A DNA stretch of 64,000 nucleotides from Guyanagaster necrorhizus (Eukaryota > Basidiomycota > Agaricomycetes > Agaricales > Physalacriaceae), in the NCBI RefSeq assembly GCF_019112545.1, contig NW_025064903.1:62001-126000 (forward strand), read 5' to 3'. This document shows, one piece after another, positions 18,678 through 31,489 of this stretch. The translations under genes were made by a program, and so were the position numbers. A model generated the notes under the pieces. It did no database searches. It saw only the letters and a list, made by a program, of their open reading frames with translations, and was not told the DNA's origin. How positions within the stretch are numbered: position 1 is the first letter of the stretch; each line of letters begins with the position of its first letter.

Positions 18678-19130
18678 TGTTATAATTTTTCTATCTTTTT
18701 CCTTTTCTTTTTTCTTATCTTATCAGGATGCTTATCTTATCTTGAGCACTTTTTTAAAGGGCATGGAAATCTTAGATAATCACAACAGATGAGACACCAT
18801 TGTCTTCAGTCACCTTGTTTACAGATAATTCTCTATTGTCATACCTCTGACAACTAGGCAGGATCAGCATTGTAGCTCAGAACAGTATAATAGGCAATAG
18901 TTATATTTATGATAGGCAAAACAGTATATAAGTAGAGTAGCTCTCACTGTAGTAGTCTAGCTTTGAGCTATAAGTTTATCTCATACTATCTTCTCTCAAG
19001 CCCAGCTTGTCTTCAGCTTTGAAGCACTTTGCCTATTAGAACACATTAAGTGGACTCTAGCATGACTGTATGAATTCAATACAGTGCTAGTTTATCATAT
19101 ATTTAAGTCATATGCCAGCTAGGTCTAATA
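18678..19130 (+). repeat. 5' LTR of gypsy D
   Basis: 453 bp, TGTTATAATTTTTC to GTCTAATA. It is followed by the primer site GTTAGCTCAAAGCT, which matches AGCTTTGAGCTA inside the LTR. It has a CTTATCTTATCAGGATGCTTATCTTATC-like segment special to D. Confidence 0.88.
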
Positions 19131-22124
19131 GTTAGCTCAAAGCTTTCTGTTTCTCTTTCCTTATGCATACTAGGAGCAAAAGAAACCAAATGCTATCAAT
19201 CTGTGACATTATCTCTGACTTCATCAAGCTCTTGAGCACCATTGTTGGCACTCTGCTTGAGCTTTTTGTTATTGTCTATCTTTGTCAAGAAAACCAGTTT
19301 GTCATCATCTGAGTAATCAGATATTATCAGATCCTCTGAACCATCTACTGTTGAACCAGAAATGTCACACCCATTCTTTCCCTTCACAATCTTCTCTCTG
19401 AGCCTGCCTGAGCCACCAATGAGCCTGTGCATATAATCATACCAGAAGCTGCCTCTGGAATCACAGATTCAGAAATTCTTTCAGTGGAACAAGAGAAACT
19501 CTGATATCACCAATGATATCACTGACATGTTCTCTGTCATGATCTGCTGAACCTCTCTCTGGTCTCAGACCATGAGGATGAGGATCTCCCCAGCAACTTC
19601 TTTGATGCAGCACTGTCCTCCACCCCTTCTACTGCCTCTCTGGAGCATGGAATTGAAAACTATGCTCAAGACTCCCTTGATGCCACTAGGATGGCTACAG
19701 GCTCTGGCCACAACTCCCTCTATGCAACCTCCAACAGGAGTCCCATGTGATCCAGCTTCAGTGTTAGGAGCAGCAGCCTCAGTGACTTTGACTCTGACAG
19801 CTGGAGCTGAGCATATCAGAAGGAAAGAATGGAGCCTCTGAAGGACCCTCTCAACTGTTATAGGAGTGACTTCCCAGATCTCTTCCAAGACTACACAAGA
19901 GCCCATAGAGTCCAGCAAGCCAGAACTCAATCAGAGTCTGAGGCCTGGCACAATAAAGAAGTCATCTACCAGCAAGAATAACATGAAGAAGAATATAGAC
20001 AACAATAGAGGGAGGACCACTATGAGCAACATAGGTATCATAGTGAGTCTCTGAGTCCTTTCTAAGAGCCAAGCTGGCCTGAACCTGAGTCTCTCTCTTT
20101 CCCCACAGAGATACCTCTTCTCCAAACTTTCAACACACCTCTATCTGCTTATAGAATCTGACCCTCACTTCTGGCCTATATCTCTGAGTGAACCATCTAG
20201 TGACTCATCTAAAGCAGAGTTGCTAGAGTATTCCTTGATGAGCAGAATACTGACCATCTCCAAGAGTATTGCACAGCAGTGAAGGCAGCAGACAGCAGGG
20301 GTGAGTCCAGCAAAGGACTCCTCTTCTGACTTATCTCTATTGCTGACTCTGAACCTAGCACTTAAAGACAGCTTGCTTGCAATAGTGAAACCCCAGGTGC
20401 CATCCATCTTTGATCTGCATGATGACTCCCCCAAGGGGGACAGTGGGGACAGTGAGAACAGCAGAGAGGACAACAGCTGGGATGTGGTGCCTTTTGACTG
20501 GCCCAAGGGATTTTATAAACCTGAAGATAAAGAACTATTGAAAGAAGAAATATAATGAGAACAGGAGAAAGAGTTTATGAGAATATACCAGAAGAGGGTC
20601 ATAGAAATTCCTCAGGATATAGAATGGAGTATGACTCCACTAGGAAGGGACTATTTAGTAGCAACTAATGCTGAAAAAATTGACATTTTACAGTATACCA
20701 CCATGGAGCAGGCTGTTTTTCTTTATAACAAAGCTTACTCTGAAGATCTTCTGGCTAAACTCTCAAGTTATCAGTCCTGATTCAATATCCAACCCATGCA
20801 AAGCATGCTGCCCATCTCTCTGAAGCAAGCTGTGTACTTGGCACCAATCATTCAAACCACTGCCACAACCTCTATGCACTGCTGGTGATCACAAACTTTA
20901 CAAGCTGAGAAATTGACCAAGTATTCCTGGAGGCTGAAGGGAAGCCAATTAATAAAAGGGCAGCCTCCTGCTGATGAAGCCAGAACCAGTAATCAGCCTG
21001 AAGAAGATGACTCCAAAGCCACTAAACAGAGATTTATGATCAACAACAAGAGGATTGTCAGAAAACCAGGAGAATGAGTCTCTGGCAGTTCAGTCACTTA
21101 TGATGACTTCCTCCATTCCTTTCCCACATCACATCAGAAGGTACCACTCTTCAATAATTACTCAAATCTGATGAAACCACTTGCCTCTGACTCAGTCCTT
21201 ATACAATGCAAACCAGACCTTATACAAAAATCTCAATCCTTCAAAAGACAATCTGATGATATTGATTGCTTCTTGATTGATTGCAAACAATACTTTGAAG
21301 TATATTCTGTCTATCTGTCTACTGATATTTATCAAGTCACCTTCACTGCATCTTATTTTGAGAACAAAGTCAAGATCTAATGGACTTTGAAAAGTCAGAA
21401 TCTTTATTCCACAACCAGGAGGCACTATTGACTGCCATTCTGGCCAGTATTCAAACAGATGGTATGTGAAAAGTTTATCAATCCAGCTATCCAGAAAGTC
21501 CACAAACAGAAGATGAAGGATCTTCAAATGGGAGACCAGATGGCCACTGAATACTTCAATGAGTTTGAGCAACTCACCAAGTTGGCAGGGCTCATTGATA
21601 ACATCAAAGATGATGGATGTCAGGTGGAGTACTTGAAGAATTGGGTCTCTTGCTCTTACATCATGATGATCTCCAATATCAGCTTCAACATCCTGAAGGG
21701 ATATAAAGAATGGAAGATGTGGATCATTATAATGAACAAGAAGTGGCACTGACAGAAGACAGAGAATGCCTACTGGCAGAATGACCAGCAGACTGGCAGT
21801 CAAGAGAAAACTAGCACTCTGACTCCTGCCAAGACTAATGCATCCTTTTCAACTCACACTCTCTCATTCCATCCAAAAGACTGGCACTGGAGTTATCTAT
21901 ACCAGACAGGGGAAGCCAATGGATATTGACAGACTAAGGAAGGAAGGAAAGTGTTTCAATTGCAGAGAGAAGAGTCACCTGTCACAGAACTGTCCAAAGA
22001 AGAAATGAACCTGTGAGGAGATCCAAGTGCAAATAGCCAAGTTGCAGAAGGAAGCAGCCAGGCTAGAAGAACTCAGAAAAGACACAAAGATGGAGGAGAT
22101 AAAAGATGGGACCAACAAGTGAGT
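19131..22124 (+). pseudogene. Gypsy D ORF1 and gag remnant
   Basis: The ORF1 leader is followed by gag. Readable gag pieces include RIYQKRVIEIPQDIEW, DIDCFLIDCKQYFEVY and VCEKFINPAIQKVHKQK, and the knuckle CFNCREKSHLSQNC, in which all CCHC ligands remain. It ends TNK-TGA overlapping the pol GTG as AGTGA. Stops interrupt it throughout. Confidence 0.82.
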
Positions 22125-25100
22125 GATTCCACTTGGTTGGCCAAAGGACTTAATGGTATGTCTCAGAATACTGCTGATCAGACTTATGCTAGCTCCATAG
22201 GTACTTATTTATATGTGCATTCAAATATGCCTGATTCTGCTATCCCAAATGCACTGAAAGAATTGCAAAAACCCAGAACTCAACTGCTTATGGGCTGAAT
22301 AGAGGAGAGACCCCTGATGGCTGGCTAAAACCATTCAAAACAGAATGGACTTAGCAGGCCATTTGAGATGCCAAGACTGAGACCAAGGCTAAGGTAGTAC
22401 TCAAGAATTGGGTACACTGAACATGAGCTGAAGAAGTGATCAATGAGATGATTGATGGAATAAGGAATGCTCAGAGAAATCAAGTCCTGGAGTGGTTGAA
22501 TGAATTGAGAGGATCCAAGAAGTATATTTGGTGACAAAAGGCTATTGGGAGAGACTTAATAACAAAGGTGCAGATTGAGACCCTGACTAGCCAGTCTACA
22601 CACACTATCAGTGCTCTGATTGACAGTGGCTGCACTGGGAGTTCCATCAATCATGCTTTTGTCACTAAGCACAACCTTCCAACCTGAGCCACAGCAGGAC
22701 TGATCTCTGTCTACAATGCTGATGGCACAAAGAATCAAGCTGTTTGATCACAGAGTTTGTCAAACTCTGATTAGTGATCAGAGATTATACAGAATGGATT
22801 GATTTAGCTGTGACCAACTTGGAATCCAAAGAGATCTTTCTTGGTCATGACTGGCTCACATGGTATAACACACTGATCAATTGAAAGACAGGATGAATCA
22901 TCTTTGCACAATGCTGTTGCTGAAAAATCCCCTTCAAGTTGCCAGATGAAGATCTTGAGGACTAATGGGATGAAGAAATAGAAGATGAAGACACCATTCT
23001 TGCAGTAGACCTGGATCAGACAATCCACATTCAGGCAATATATCACACTAATGATCTGGCTACCAAAGCAAATGCTGGAAAAGAGGCTAAGACATTTGAA
23101 GAAATGGTACTGGAGTGGGTCCAAGACTTTTGAGACCTCTTTGACAAAGAAAACTTCAATCAGTTGCTAGAACTAAAACCTTGGAATCATGTGATCAAAC
23201 TCATCCCAAATGCCAATGCCAATTTAGATTGCAAGATATACCCTCTTGGATGGCTGAAACAGCAGGAGCTTGACAAGTTTCTGGATGAGAACCTTTCTAG
23301 TAAAAGAATCTGACCATCAAAGTTTCCTATGGCTTCTCCCTTCTTCTTCATCAAAAAGAAGAATGAAAAACTCTGGCCAGTCCAGGACTATCAAAAGCTA
23401 AATGAAATGATGATCAAAAATCACTATCCACTCCTCTTAATCTCAGAACTAATGGATAAACTCCAAGAGGCAAAATATTACACTAAACTGGATGTATAAT
23501 GGGGATACAACAATGTTCAGATCAAAGAGAGAGATGAGTGGAAAGTAGCATTCTAAACCAACCAAGGGCTCTTTGAGCCCACAGTCATGTTCTTCAGACT
23601 GATAAACTCCTCTGCCATCTTCCAATAGATGATGAATGATATTTTCAAGGATCTTATAGCAACTGAGAAGGATACTATTTATCTGGACAATATTTTGATC
23701 ATATCAAAAGATCAGAATGAACACTAATGACTCATATGACAAGTACTGGAGTTGATGAGAAAACATAAACTTTTTCTCAAAGCTGAAAAGTGTGAATTTG
23801 AGATACTAGAGACTGAGTACCTCAGAGTTGTCATCAATGAGAGAAAATTCAGATGGATCCAATCAAGATTGCCAGAGTGATAGAATGGCTGATGCCCACC
23901 AAGAAGAAGGAGTTACAATCATTCCTCAGATTTACAAATTTTTACTGCCAATTCATCTGAGATCACAGCAAGGTTGTTTGCCCCATGACACAACTTATGG
24001 GAAATGCCTTCTGATTCTGAGAGATAGCTCAACAATCAGTATTTGATGACTTACAGAGGTGGTTAGCTGAAGACATGGTATTGGCAATACTAACAGAGGA
24101 GGGATGATTCAGGGTTGAGGCTGATTCAAGTGAAGGAGCAATAGAAGCAGTACTTTCACAGAAATAGAATAGAAAGTGGCAATCTGTTGCCTTTCTTTCA
24201 AAAGTGCTCACTATCACTGAATGCAACTATGAGATTTATGACAAGGAACTACTCACTATTATGCTTGCTCTTGCTGAATGGAGGCATTACCTGATTGGTG
24301 CCATTCACACCTTTGAGGTCTGAACCAATCATTAAAATCTATAATATTTTCAATTGCCATAGAAGCTTAACCAATAACAAGCTTGATGGGTCACTGAGCT
24401 TTTGCAGTACTAATACACTCTATGCCACAAGGCAGAGGCAGCAAACAAGAAGGTGGACTTGTTAAGCCACTGACCTGATTATGATCAAGGAGAAAAAGAC
24501 AATAGCAGCATAACCCTCCTGAAACCAGAGCATTTTCAAGCCATGATAATGCTGACAGAGAAGGAAATACATGAGTGAATCAAGAGCACAACATGATAGA
24601 TAGGAACATAGGACCAATGAATTGCCTCTTTCATCAATCACAAATGGGGCATGACCAAGACAGGAGACTTGATCTATTATGACAATTGAATCTATGTCTC
24701 TCATGATCATGTGCTCCAAGGAGAGATCATCACTATGTCCCATGACCATGCCACAGCAGAGCACCCAGAGATTATAAAGACAAATAAGTTGGTATTAAAG
24801 AAGTACTGGTAGCTGAAACTGAGACAGGACATTGAAAAATACATCAAAGGTTGCAAAATGCATCAATAAACTAAGTCAAATATGCAGGCACAAGCTGCTC
24901 CACTTTATTTGAACAAGGTTCTTATGAAACTATGGACTCACATTTCAGTTGACATGATAACCAGACTCTCTGACTGTAATAGCTACAATGCCATTATTGT
25001 CATCATTGACCAGTTCTCCAAGGCAATCATTCTGATCATATGCTCAACAGAACTGTCTTCTAAGAGATGGGCAAAGATTTTATATGATGAAGTTTATGCA

Positions 25101-26009
25101 AAGCACAGGATGCCTCAGGTCATCATTTCAGACTGTGGCCCACAATTTGTCTTTAAGTTTCTTGATGACCTCTATCATCTTCTTAACATCCAAAGTAATG
25201 TCTCAACTGTTTATCACTCTCAGACTGATAGACAGACTGAGCATGCTAATCAAGAGATCAAAAAATACCTTTGAATGTTTATCAATCACAGACAAGATGA
25301 TTGGACTGAGTGGCTTGCTCTTGCAGCTTTCTAACACAATAACCATATCCATTCTGTGATCAACAAGATCTCCTTCTTCATTAACTATAGATGCCACCCT
25401 CATGTCATGATCACAAACTGACACAACTGCATAACCTCTGCATCACCTGACTTTGTGCAACTCATATCTGCTATTTATGCCAAAACACACACCACCCTCA
25501 AAAAGGCTGCCACCATTATGAAGACACAATATGATAAACACCAATAACTTGCTTGTGAATATGCCACTAATGATAAGATCTGGCTTGATGCCAGCAACCT
25601 TCACCTTTCTCACTCAAAATGCAAATAAACTGACAAACAAACTGGACCCTTCCTCATGCTGGCAAAGGTTGGCACTTCTGCTTACTGCTTGAAATTGTCT
25701 AACACCTGATGCATACACTTAGTCTTTAACAAAACATTACTCATGCTATATATTGCATCTGTCTTTCCTAATCAGGAAGCCTCATCTCCTTCTGAACCAA
25801 TCCTGATCAATGATGAGGAACACTATGAAGTCAAACAAATTTTAAATCATAAGCTCTGAAATGTTCAGAAATGCAAAAGAGGCAGTTGGACTGTCATGTA
25901 TTATTTGGTCAAGTGGAAGGGCTATAGACTGGAGTCCAACTAGTGAGTTCATGAGTGAGACCTCAATGCTGATAACACTATCTGAGACTATAAAATTTCT
26001 CTTAATTGA
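22122..26009 (+). pseudogene. Gypsy D pol remnant
   Basis: Order protease (ALIDSGCTGSSINHAF near 22613), RT, RNase H, integrase and chromodomain. The RT active site reads YLDN near 23680, so the second Asp of YLDD is lost. The VRWG motif after TKLD is broken by TAA. Integrase pieces such as IISDCGPQFVFKF and a chromodomain with YLVKWKGY remain. Not functional. Confidence 0.88.
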
Positions 26010-26042
26010 TCTATCATGATAATAGTCTTAAGATGGAGGTGA

Positions 26043-26495
26043 TATTATAATTTTTTAATCTTTTTTCTCTTTTTTTTCCTTATCTTATCAGGATGCTTAT
26101 CTTATCTTAGGCACTTTCTTAAAGAGCATAAAAATCATAGGTAATCACAACAGATGAGGCACTATTGTCTTCAGTCATCTTATCCACAGACAATTCTCCA
26201 TTGTCATACCTCTGACAACCAAGCAGGATCAGCATCATAGCTCAGAACAGTACAATAGGCAATAGTTATATTTATAATAGACAAAACAATATATAAGTAG
26301 AGTAGCTCTCACTGTAGTAGTTCAGCTTTGAGCTATAAGTTTATTTCATACTATCTTCTCTGAAGCCCAGCTTGTCTTCAGCTTTGAAGCACTTTATCTA
26401 TTAGAACACATTAAGTGGACTCTAGTGTGGCTATACAAATATGATACAGTGCTAGTTTATCATATGTTTAGGTCACATGCTAGCTAGATCTAACA
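26043..26495 (+). repeat. 3' LTR of gypsy D
   Basis: 453 bp, from TATTATAATTTTTT (mutated TG) to GATCTAACA, followed by GTACC. Confidence 0.88.
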
Positions 26496-29026
26496 GTACC
26501 TGCTCTGACCCTGAAAAAATAGCATCTCTTTAGAGTGGCAAAGGCACTGCCTCAATTGAGTTCTGCCAAACTTCTCTCTAGTCCTGGGTGGACTTATTGA
26601 AGATCTCTTTGATGACATCTTTGATGCTGTCCTCTCTTCTGACTCTTCTACTGCCTTCCCTGAGTATAGCATTGGAGACTACTTGAGACTCTCTTGGTAG
26701 ATCTGTTGAAGTGGTGTCTATCCCCATTTCAATCTATGACACTGCCTCAGAGGCTCTGAGCATCCAGCACTTGGTCAGCTATGAGCTTGATCCAATGGAG
26801 GCAGACCTTATCAAGCCAAATAATTCAGATTACTATGATTATCTTGAACACTCCAACCACTATAACACAGAGTACTGACAATACCAGTACAAAGACCTCT
26901 CAGACACTGCATCCAGAGCATCAAATGACCCATGATGATATGGGCTTGACTCTCAGAGGGAGACTTGCAAGCCCTTCTGAGAGCCCAGCTGGGCTGATTC
27001 AGCTGAGCTCATTACCACTGACGAAGCCCAATGATGATCCTCTGACCTCACTCCTTCTATTTCCACAGCCTCTTGATCAACTCCTGACATTGCCTACAGC
27101 ATCTGACTCTCTGAATCTGCCTATATTGGAGATGTCATTCAATGACTTCTCTGAAGCAGATTTGGCTGACTATTCAGGAATGACAACTTCATCTGCTGAT
27201 ATTGCATATATATAGTAGTAGAAATAGCAAAAGAAAGAAGAAGAGAGCAGCAGCCTGTCACTGGACCCTCTCAGCCTATTGATTCCAGTCTCAGTAATCA
27301 AGGAAGACTCACCAGTGACCATGAAAGTGGCTGAGTTTCTCCTGATGTACAGGCCCACAGGACTCCCAGGAGAGAAAGAAGAAACCAATGAGGAATAGCT
27401 CAACACAGAGATATGTCAGGAACAAGAGAGGGAGTTTAATTGAATCTATAAAAAGCAGATCATAGAGATTTAGAGGGTCATTGGATGGAGGGTAATCTCT
27501 CTAGGAGAGAAGTATTTAACAGCAGATGATCAGAAGAAATTGACATTTTACAGTATTACATGACTGGACAGGCCATATATATCTATAATAAGGCTTATTC
27601 TGAAGATCTGATAGCTAAGCTACTGGCATACCAGCCCCAATATAACATTCATCCAATGCCAGTAACCTCCTCCATTCAACCTCAGCACACCATATACATA
27701 GCACTCTCAATCCAATTAGCTTCATCACCAGCCATACATGTGTCACCTTTGATCCAATCATTTTTATCAGCATTTCAATCTCCATTCTCTTGCTCTGAAT
27801 TGACAACTCCTCTATAATCCTTGAAGCTAAGAAGCTGAGAAATCCAGCTTCTTGCCAGACAACTGCCTGCTGATGAAGCTGAGTCCAGTGGACAAGCTAT
27901 GGGAGATGACCCTGAAGCCACCAAATTAGGCTTCACCATCAAGGATAGATGAATTATATGGAAAGAAGGAACTGGACTGACACAGAGCCTAATTGCAGAT
28001 GATTAATCACTCCACTTCTTTCTCAGGCCACTCTGAGAATGGGGACACTCCCCCTTTCATGGATACCCAAACTCAATAGACTCTCTAACCATTAATGCAC
28101 TCTTTATCTAATGCAAACCAGATCTTGTATGGAAGCTGTGCCTCTTCAAGGGTCTCTCTGATGATATTGATCACTTCCTCATTGACTGTGAATAACACTT
28201 TGAAGTATATTCAGCATACCTAATGGCAGATATCTACTGGATGATCTTTGTGGCCTCTTATCTTGAGGACAAGGCAAAGACCTGATAGACTCTGCAAAGT
28301 GCTGACTTTTATTCTATCACTGGAGGACACTATCAGCTGCCATTCTGGCCAATCTTCAAACAGATAGTATATGACAAATTCACTGACTCAGTAGTGCAGG
28401 AGATATATAAGAACAAGATGAAGGAGTTACACATGGGTGACAAGATGGTGAGCAAATATTTCAATAAGCTGAAATGCCTGGCCAAGTTAGCTAGACTACT
28501 TGATGATATTGATGAAGAAGGACAAATGGTTGAGACCCTGAAAATCAGAGTTCTGCCATTTTATCTGAAGATCATCTTGGACATTGGCCTCAATATCCTG
28601 AAGAGATATATTGAGTGGAAGGAGTGAATCACAATCATGGATAAAGAGCAACAGCAGCAAAAGGCAGTGAATGCATATCAATCAAACAACCACAAGACCA
28701 ACTGCCTGAATCAGAGCAAGCCTGACAAACCAGCAACCCCTTCTAAGGATGAGACTTCTACCCTCTCATATTTCACACAGAAGACTGAGACCAGGATAAT
28801 TTATACTGGGGCTGAAAAGCTGATAAATATTGACTGAATGAAGAAGAAGGGCAAATGCTTCAACTGTGGTGAAAAGGAACATCTCTCATGGAACTGCCTG
28901 AAGAAGAAGCATACACAAGAAGGTATATGGGTACAGATCACTGAATTGCAGAAAGAAGTGGATGGACTTGAAGAAAATGGAAAGGACATGAAGATTGAGG
29001 AGGTAAAAGACAGAGCTGATGAGTGA
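26496..29026 (+). pseudogene. Gypsy E ORF1 remainder and gag remnant
   Basis: Continues E after the D insertion. Readable gag pieces are FTDSVVQEIYKNKMKELHMG and the knuckle CFNCGEKEHLSWNC near 28858. It ends at RADE-TGA with the AGTGA overlap to pol. Many stops. Confidence 0.78.
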
Positions 29027-29805
29027 GTGATCCCATTCAGTCAGCCAAAGGATTTCATGATGTATCTCAAGATACCACTGGATGTACTTATGCTAGCTCT
29101 ATAGGTACTTATTTACATGCATATTTAAATATATCTGCTTCCACAACTCCAAACACACTGAAAGAATCATCTAAAACTGAAACTCAACTGCCCACAGGCC
29201 AAACAGAGAGAGAGACCTCCACTGGCTGGCTAAAGCAATTCAACATGGAATGGACTTGACAAGCCATCAGAAAAGCAAAGATGAAGGAAGAAGCCAAGGC
29301 AATACTCAAGAACTGAGTACACTGCATTAGAACTGAGAAGGTAATCAATGAAATGATTGAAGGAATGAGAAAGGCAGAGAGGTGTTGAGTATTGGAATGG
29401 CTTGATGAACTCTGAGGACCAAGGAAGTACATTCAGAGACAGAAGACTGCTGAACAGAATCTGACCACCAAGACCCAAATTGAGACACTCACCATCCAGA
29501 CCACTTATGCAGTCACTGCCTTAATTGATAGCAGTTGTACTGGAAGCTCAGTCAATTATGCTTTTTGTCACCAAGCACAATCTTCTGATCCAAGCCACTG
29601 CAGCTCCCATCCTGATATACAATATGGATGGGACTAAGAACCAAGCTGACTCAATTACTGAATACATTAAACTTCACCTAACTATCAGCAATCATCCAGA
29701 ATGAATTGATCTAGCAGTTACTGACCTCAGTACTAAAGAGATCTTCCTAAGGCATGACTGGCTCATTTGCCACAATCTTTTAGTCAATTAGAAGACTGGT
29801 CAAAT
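29024..29805 (+). pseudogene. Gypsy E pol, 5' part with protease
   Basis: Begins GTGAGTGATCCC as in other copies. The protease site reads ALIDSSCTGSS, so the Gly of the DSG triad is Ser. The piece FLRHDWLICHN follows and the frame is cut by the copia LTR just after KTGQI (where A has KTGRITFARC). Confidence 0.8.
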
Positions 29806-30039
29806 TGTTGAGTGTATGAGCCATGACTGCAGGTACAGTCATATGGACTTCAAATTAGTTACCAGTTCTAGAAATTTTCACCATTAGCATAGCCACATAT
29901 TTTAGTGACTTACTGCCTGCTAAGATGTGAGTACATTACATCTATTTATACTGTACCTTACTGATCCATAGTAGATACATTATTTTCTTGCTTCAGGCTA
30001 ATCCTTGTTGCTCTTGTGTCACTGCACAGTGTCACTGCC
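29806..30039 (+). repeat. Copia 5' LTR and leader
   Basis: Starts TGTTGAGTGTATGAGCC, a common beginning for copia LTRs in these fungi. It contains TATTTATACTG at about 29940. I could not fix its right end, since no tRNA-type primer site is readable before the gag ATG at 30040. Confidence 0.6.
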
Positions 30040-31013
30040 ATGTCCTCCAAGGTTCTCAGGTCCACTACTCAACAGGTTATAGGCCCCAATGACATGTCTT
30101 CATTGACCTCTACTGTCAAACTCCTCAATCTGCCTCACTTAAAAGATGATAGCACAAACTACATTCTATATAAAGAACAGATCTCAAACATGGCCACCTC
30201 AAAAGGGCTTAAATGAGTCCTATATGGAACCACTAAGAAGCCTATAGAGATGACAGAGACAGATGGAGACTATTATCTACCAGAAAACCTTGTACTCTTA
30301 TCCAAAGATAAAGTTGAAAAGCAACTGACTCTTCAGAATGCATATGACCAGAAGGAGGCACAGGTCTGTGAGATGATATATGAAACAGTCAGCATCTTGA
30401 CCTTCATGCAGATCAAAAATGAACCCTCCACTGCTGCAATGTAAAAGAAGCTCACTTCTATCTTTGAAGAAAAAGGTGTTTTGACACAGCAGAACCTACT
30501 CAACAAGCTTCAAAATCAACACTGTCCTGATGATAGAGACATCCAAATCCATCTTACTAATATGTCCAAGATGAGAGAAAAACTCACCACAATGAGAAAG
30601 TCTATAATTGATGACTCCTATACCATCTACATCTGAACATCACTCTTAATAAGCTACAGACCCACACTTGAGATCCTTGACATTGCCTCACAGATAATTG
30701 GCAAGCCTGTATCAAGTAGCCCTCTGATTCAGCAGATCTAAGAGACTGCTGATCAAAGATAGGTGGAGAAGAACATTGATGAGTCTGTACAGAAATCAAC
30801 AATGTTCTCAAGCAATAATAAAGGGAAAGAAAAGAGTAAAGAAAAAGCTACTGGAAAAAGAGAGATGAAAGGGAGCAATAATGGCCTGCATTGTAACAAC
30901 TGTGGTTGTGACAACCACATCAAGAGGGACTGCTATAGAGAGAGAGGAGGCAAAGCAGGGCAAGCACCATGGGACAAGGCTAAAAAGACAGCCCAAGCCA
31001 ACATGGCAGAGAA
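30040..31013 (+). pseudogene. gag: Copia gag
   Basis: Starts MSSKVLRSTTQQVIG and continues LPHLKDDSTNYILYKEQISN and LTQQNLLNKLQNQHCPDDRD (UBN2-type Gag), with the knuckle CNNCGCDNHIKRDC near 30890-30935. In-frame stops occur at several points. It is cut by gypsy B after MAE and resumes with KADDETPINHGFAA at 39208. Confidence 0.85.
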
Positions 31014-31476
31014 TGTTAAGCTCAAGCTGCACATGTTCAATAGCATATGATAAACTAATATGACTTCATGTTTGAGTCTTCTGTTAGAGTTCACTTCTGT
31101 GTACTATTATTGACTCTTATGCTTCAAGGCCTTTAGAGATAGCTCAAGAGTAGAATGAGATGGAATAAACTTTAGCTCAAAGCTGGTCTTTATCCAGCAA
31201 GAGCAAGCTTTCTTATATACTGTACAGGGTGGATAAATATACTACTACCTATTGTGTTTCTTTGTCTTTCAGACTCTTTGTCCTAGAGCATCATTACTAC
31301 CTACAAAAGTCTTATTGTGTATTGTCAGAGGGTGTTGTGATCAGTGGTTGGCTTGGCTGTTGTGATGACTAAGCCTGGTCCTATAGTCTTTAAGCACTGA
31401 TTTAGCTGCCCTGACTAAGCATAAATAGAGATTAGACTAGGAGAATAATAGGAGAAAAAATAGAAAAATCATAACA
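31014..31476 (-). repeat. 3' LTR of gypsy B
   Basis: 463 bp, TGTTAAGCTC to AATCATAACA on the plus strand; purine tract TAAGGAGGGGGTAA on the element strand adjoins it. Confidence 0.9.
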
Positions 31477-31489
31477 TTACCCCCTCCTT

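Larger units (their letters stand above)
18678..26495 (+). mobile_element. Gypsy element D, complete but decayed, nested in E
   Basis: 7818 bp with two 453-bp LTRs of equal length (18678-19130 and 26043-26495). The target repeat is GTATC on the left and GTACC on the right, one transition apart. All family parts are present in order, with many stops, most readable as CGA to TGA or TAA, CAG/CAA to TAG/TAA and TGG to TAG or TGA. The TG at the start of the 3' LTR is now TA and the CA at the end of the 5' LTR is TA. Confidence 0.92.
17834..29805 (+). mobile_element. Gypsy element E (outer shell; visible left part, carries D)
   Basis: A decayed, CpG-free copy on the plus strand. Visible parts are the 5' LTR (17834-18282), ORF1 left part (18283-18677), then the D insertion, ORF1 remainder and gag (26496-29026) and the start of pol with protease (29023-29805). 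At 29806 it is cut by the copia element, so the rest of pol and the 3' LTR must lie right of the window. Its left end interrupts the DUF6535-like gene. No second target repeat can be seen. Confidence 0.82.

Noticed and set aside
21192..21803. 203-codon minus-strand open stretch
   Set aside because: It lies antisense to the gag core of D; codons for Asp/Gln on the plus strand create the openness, and it shows no motif.
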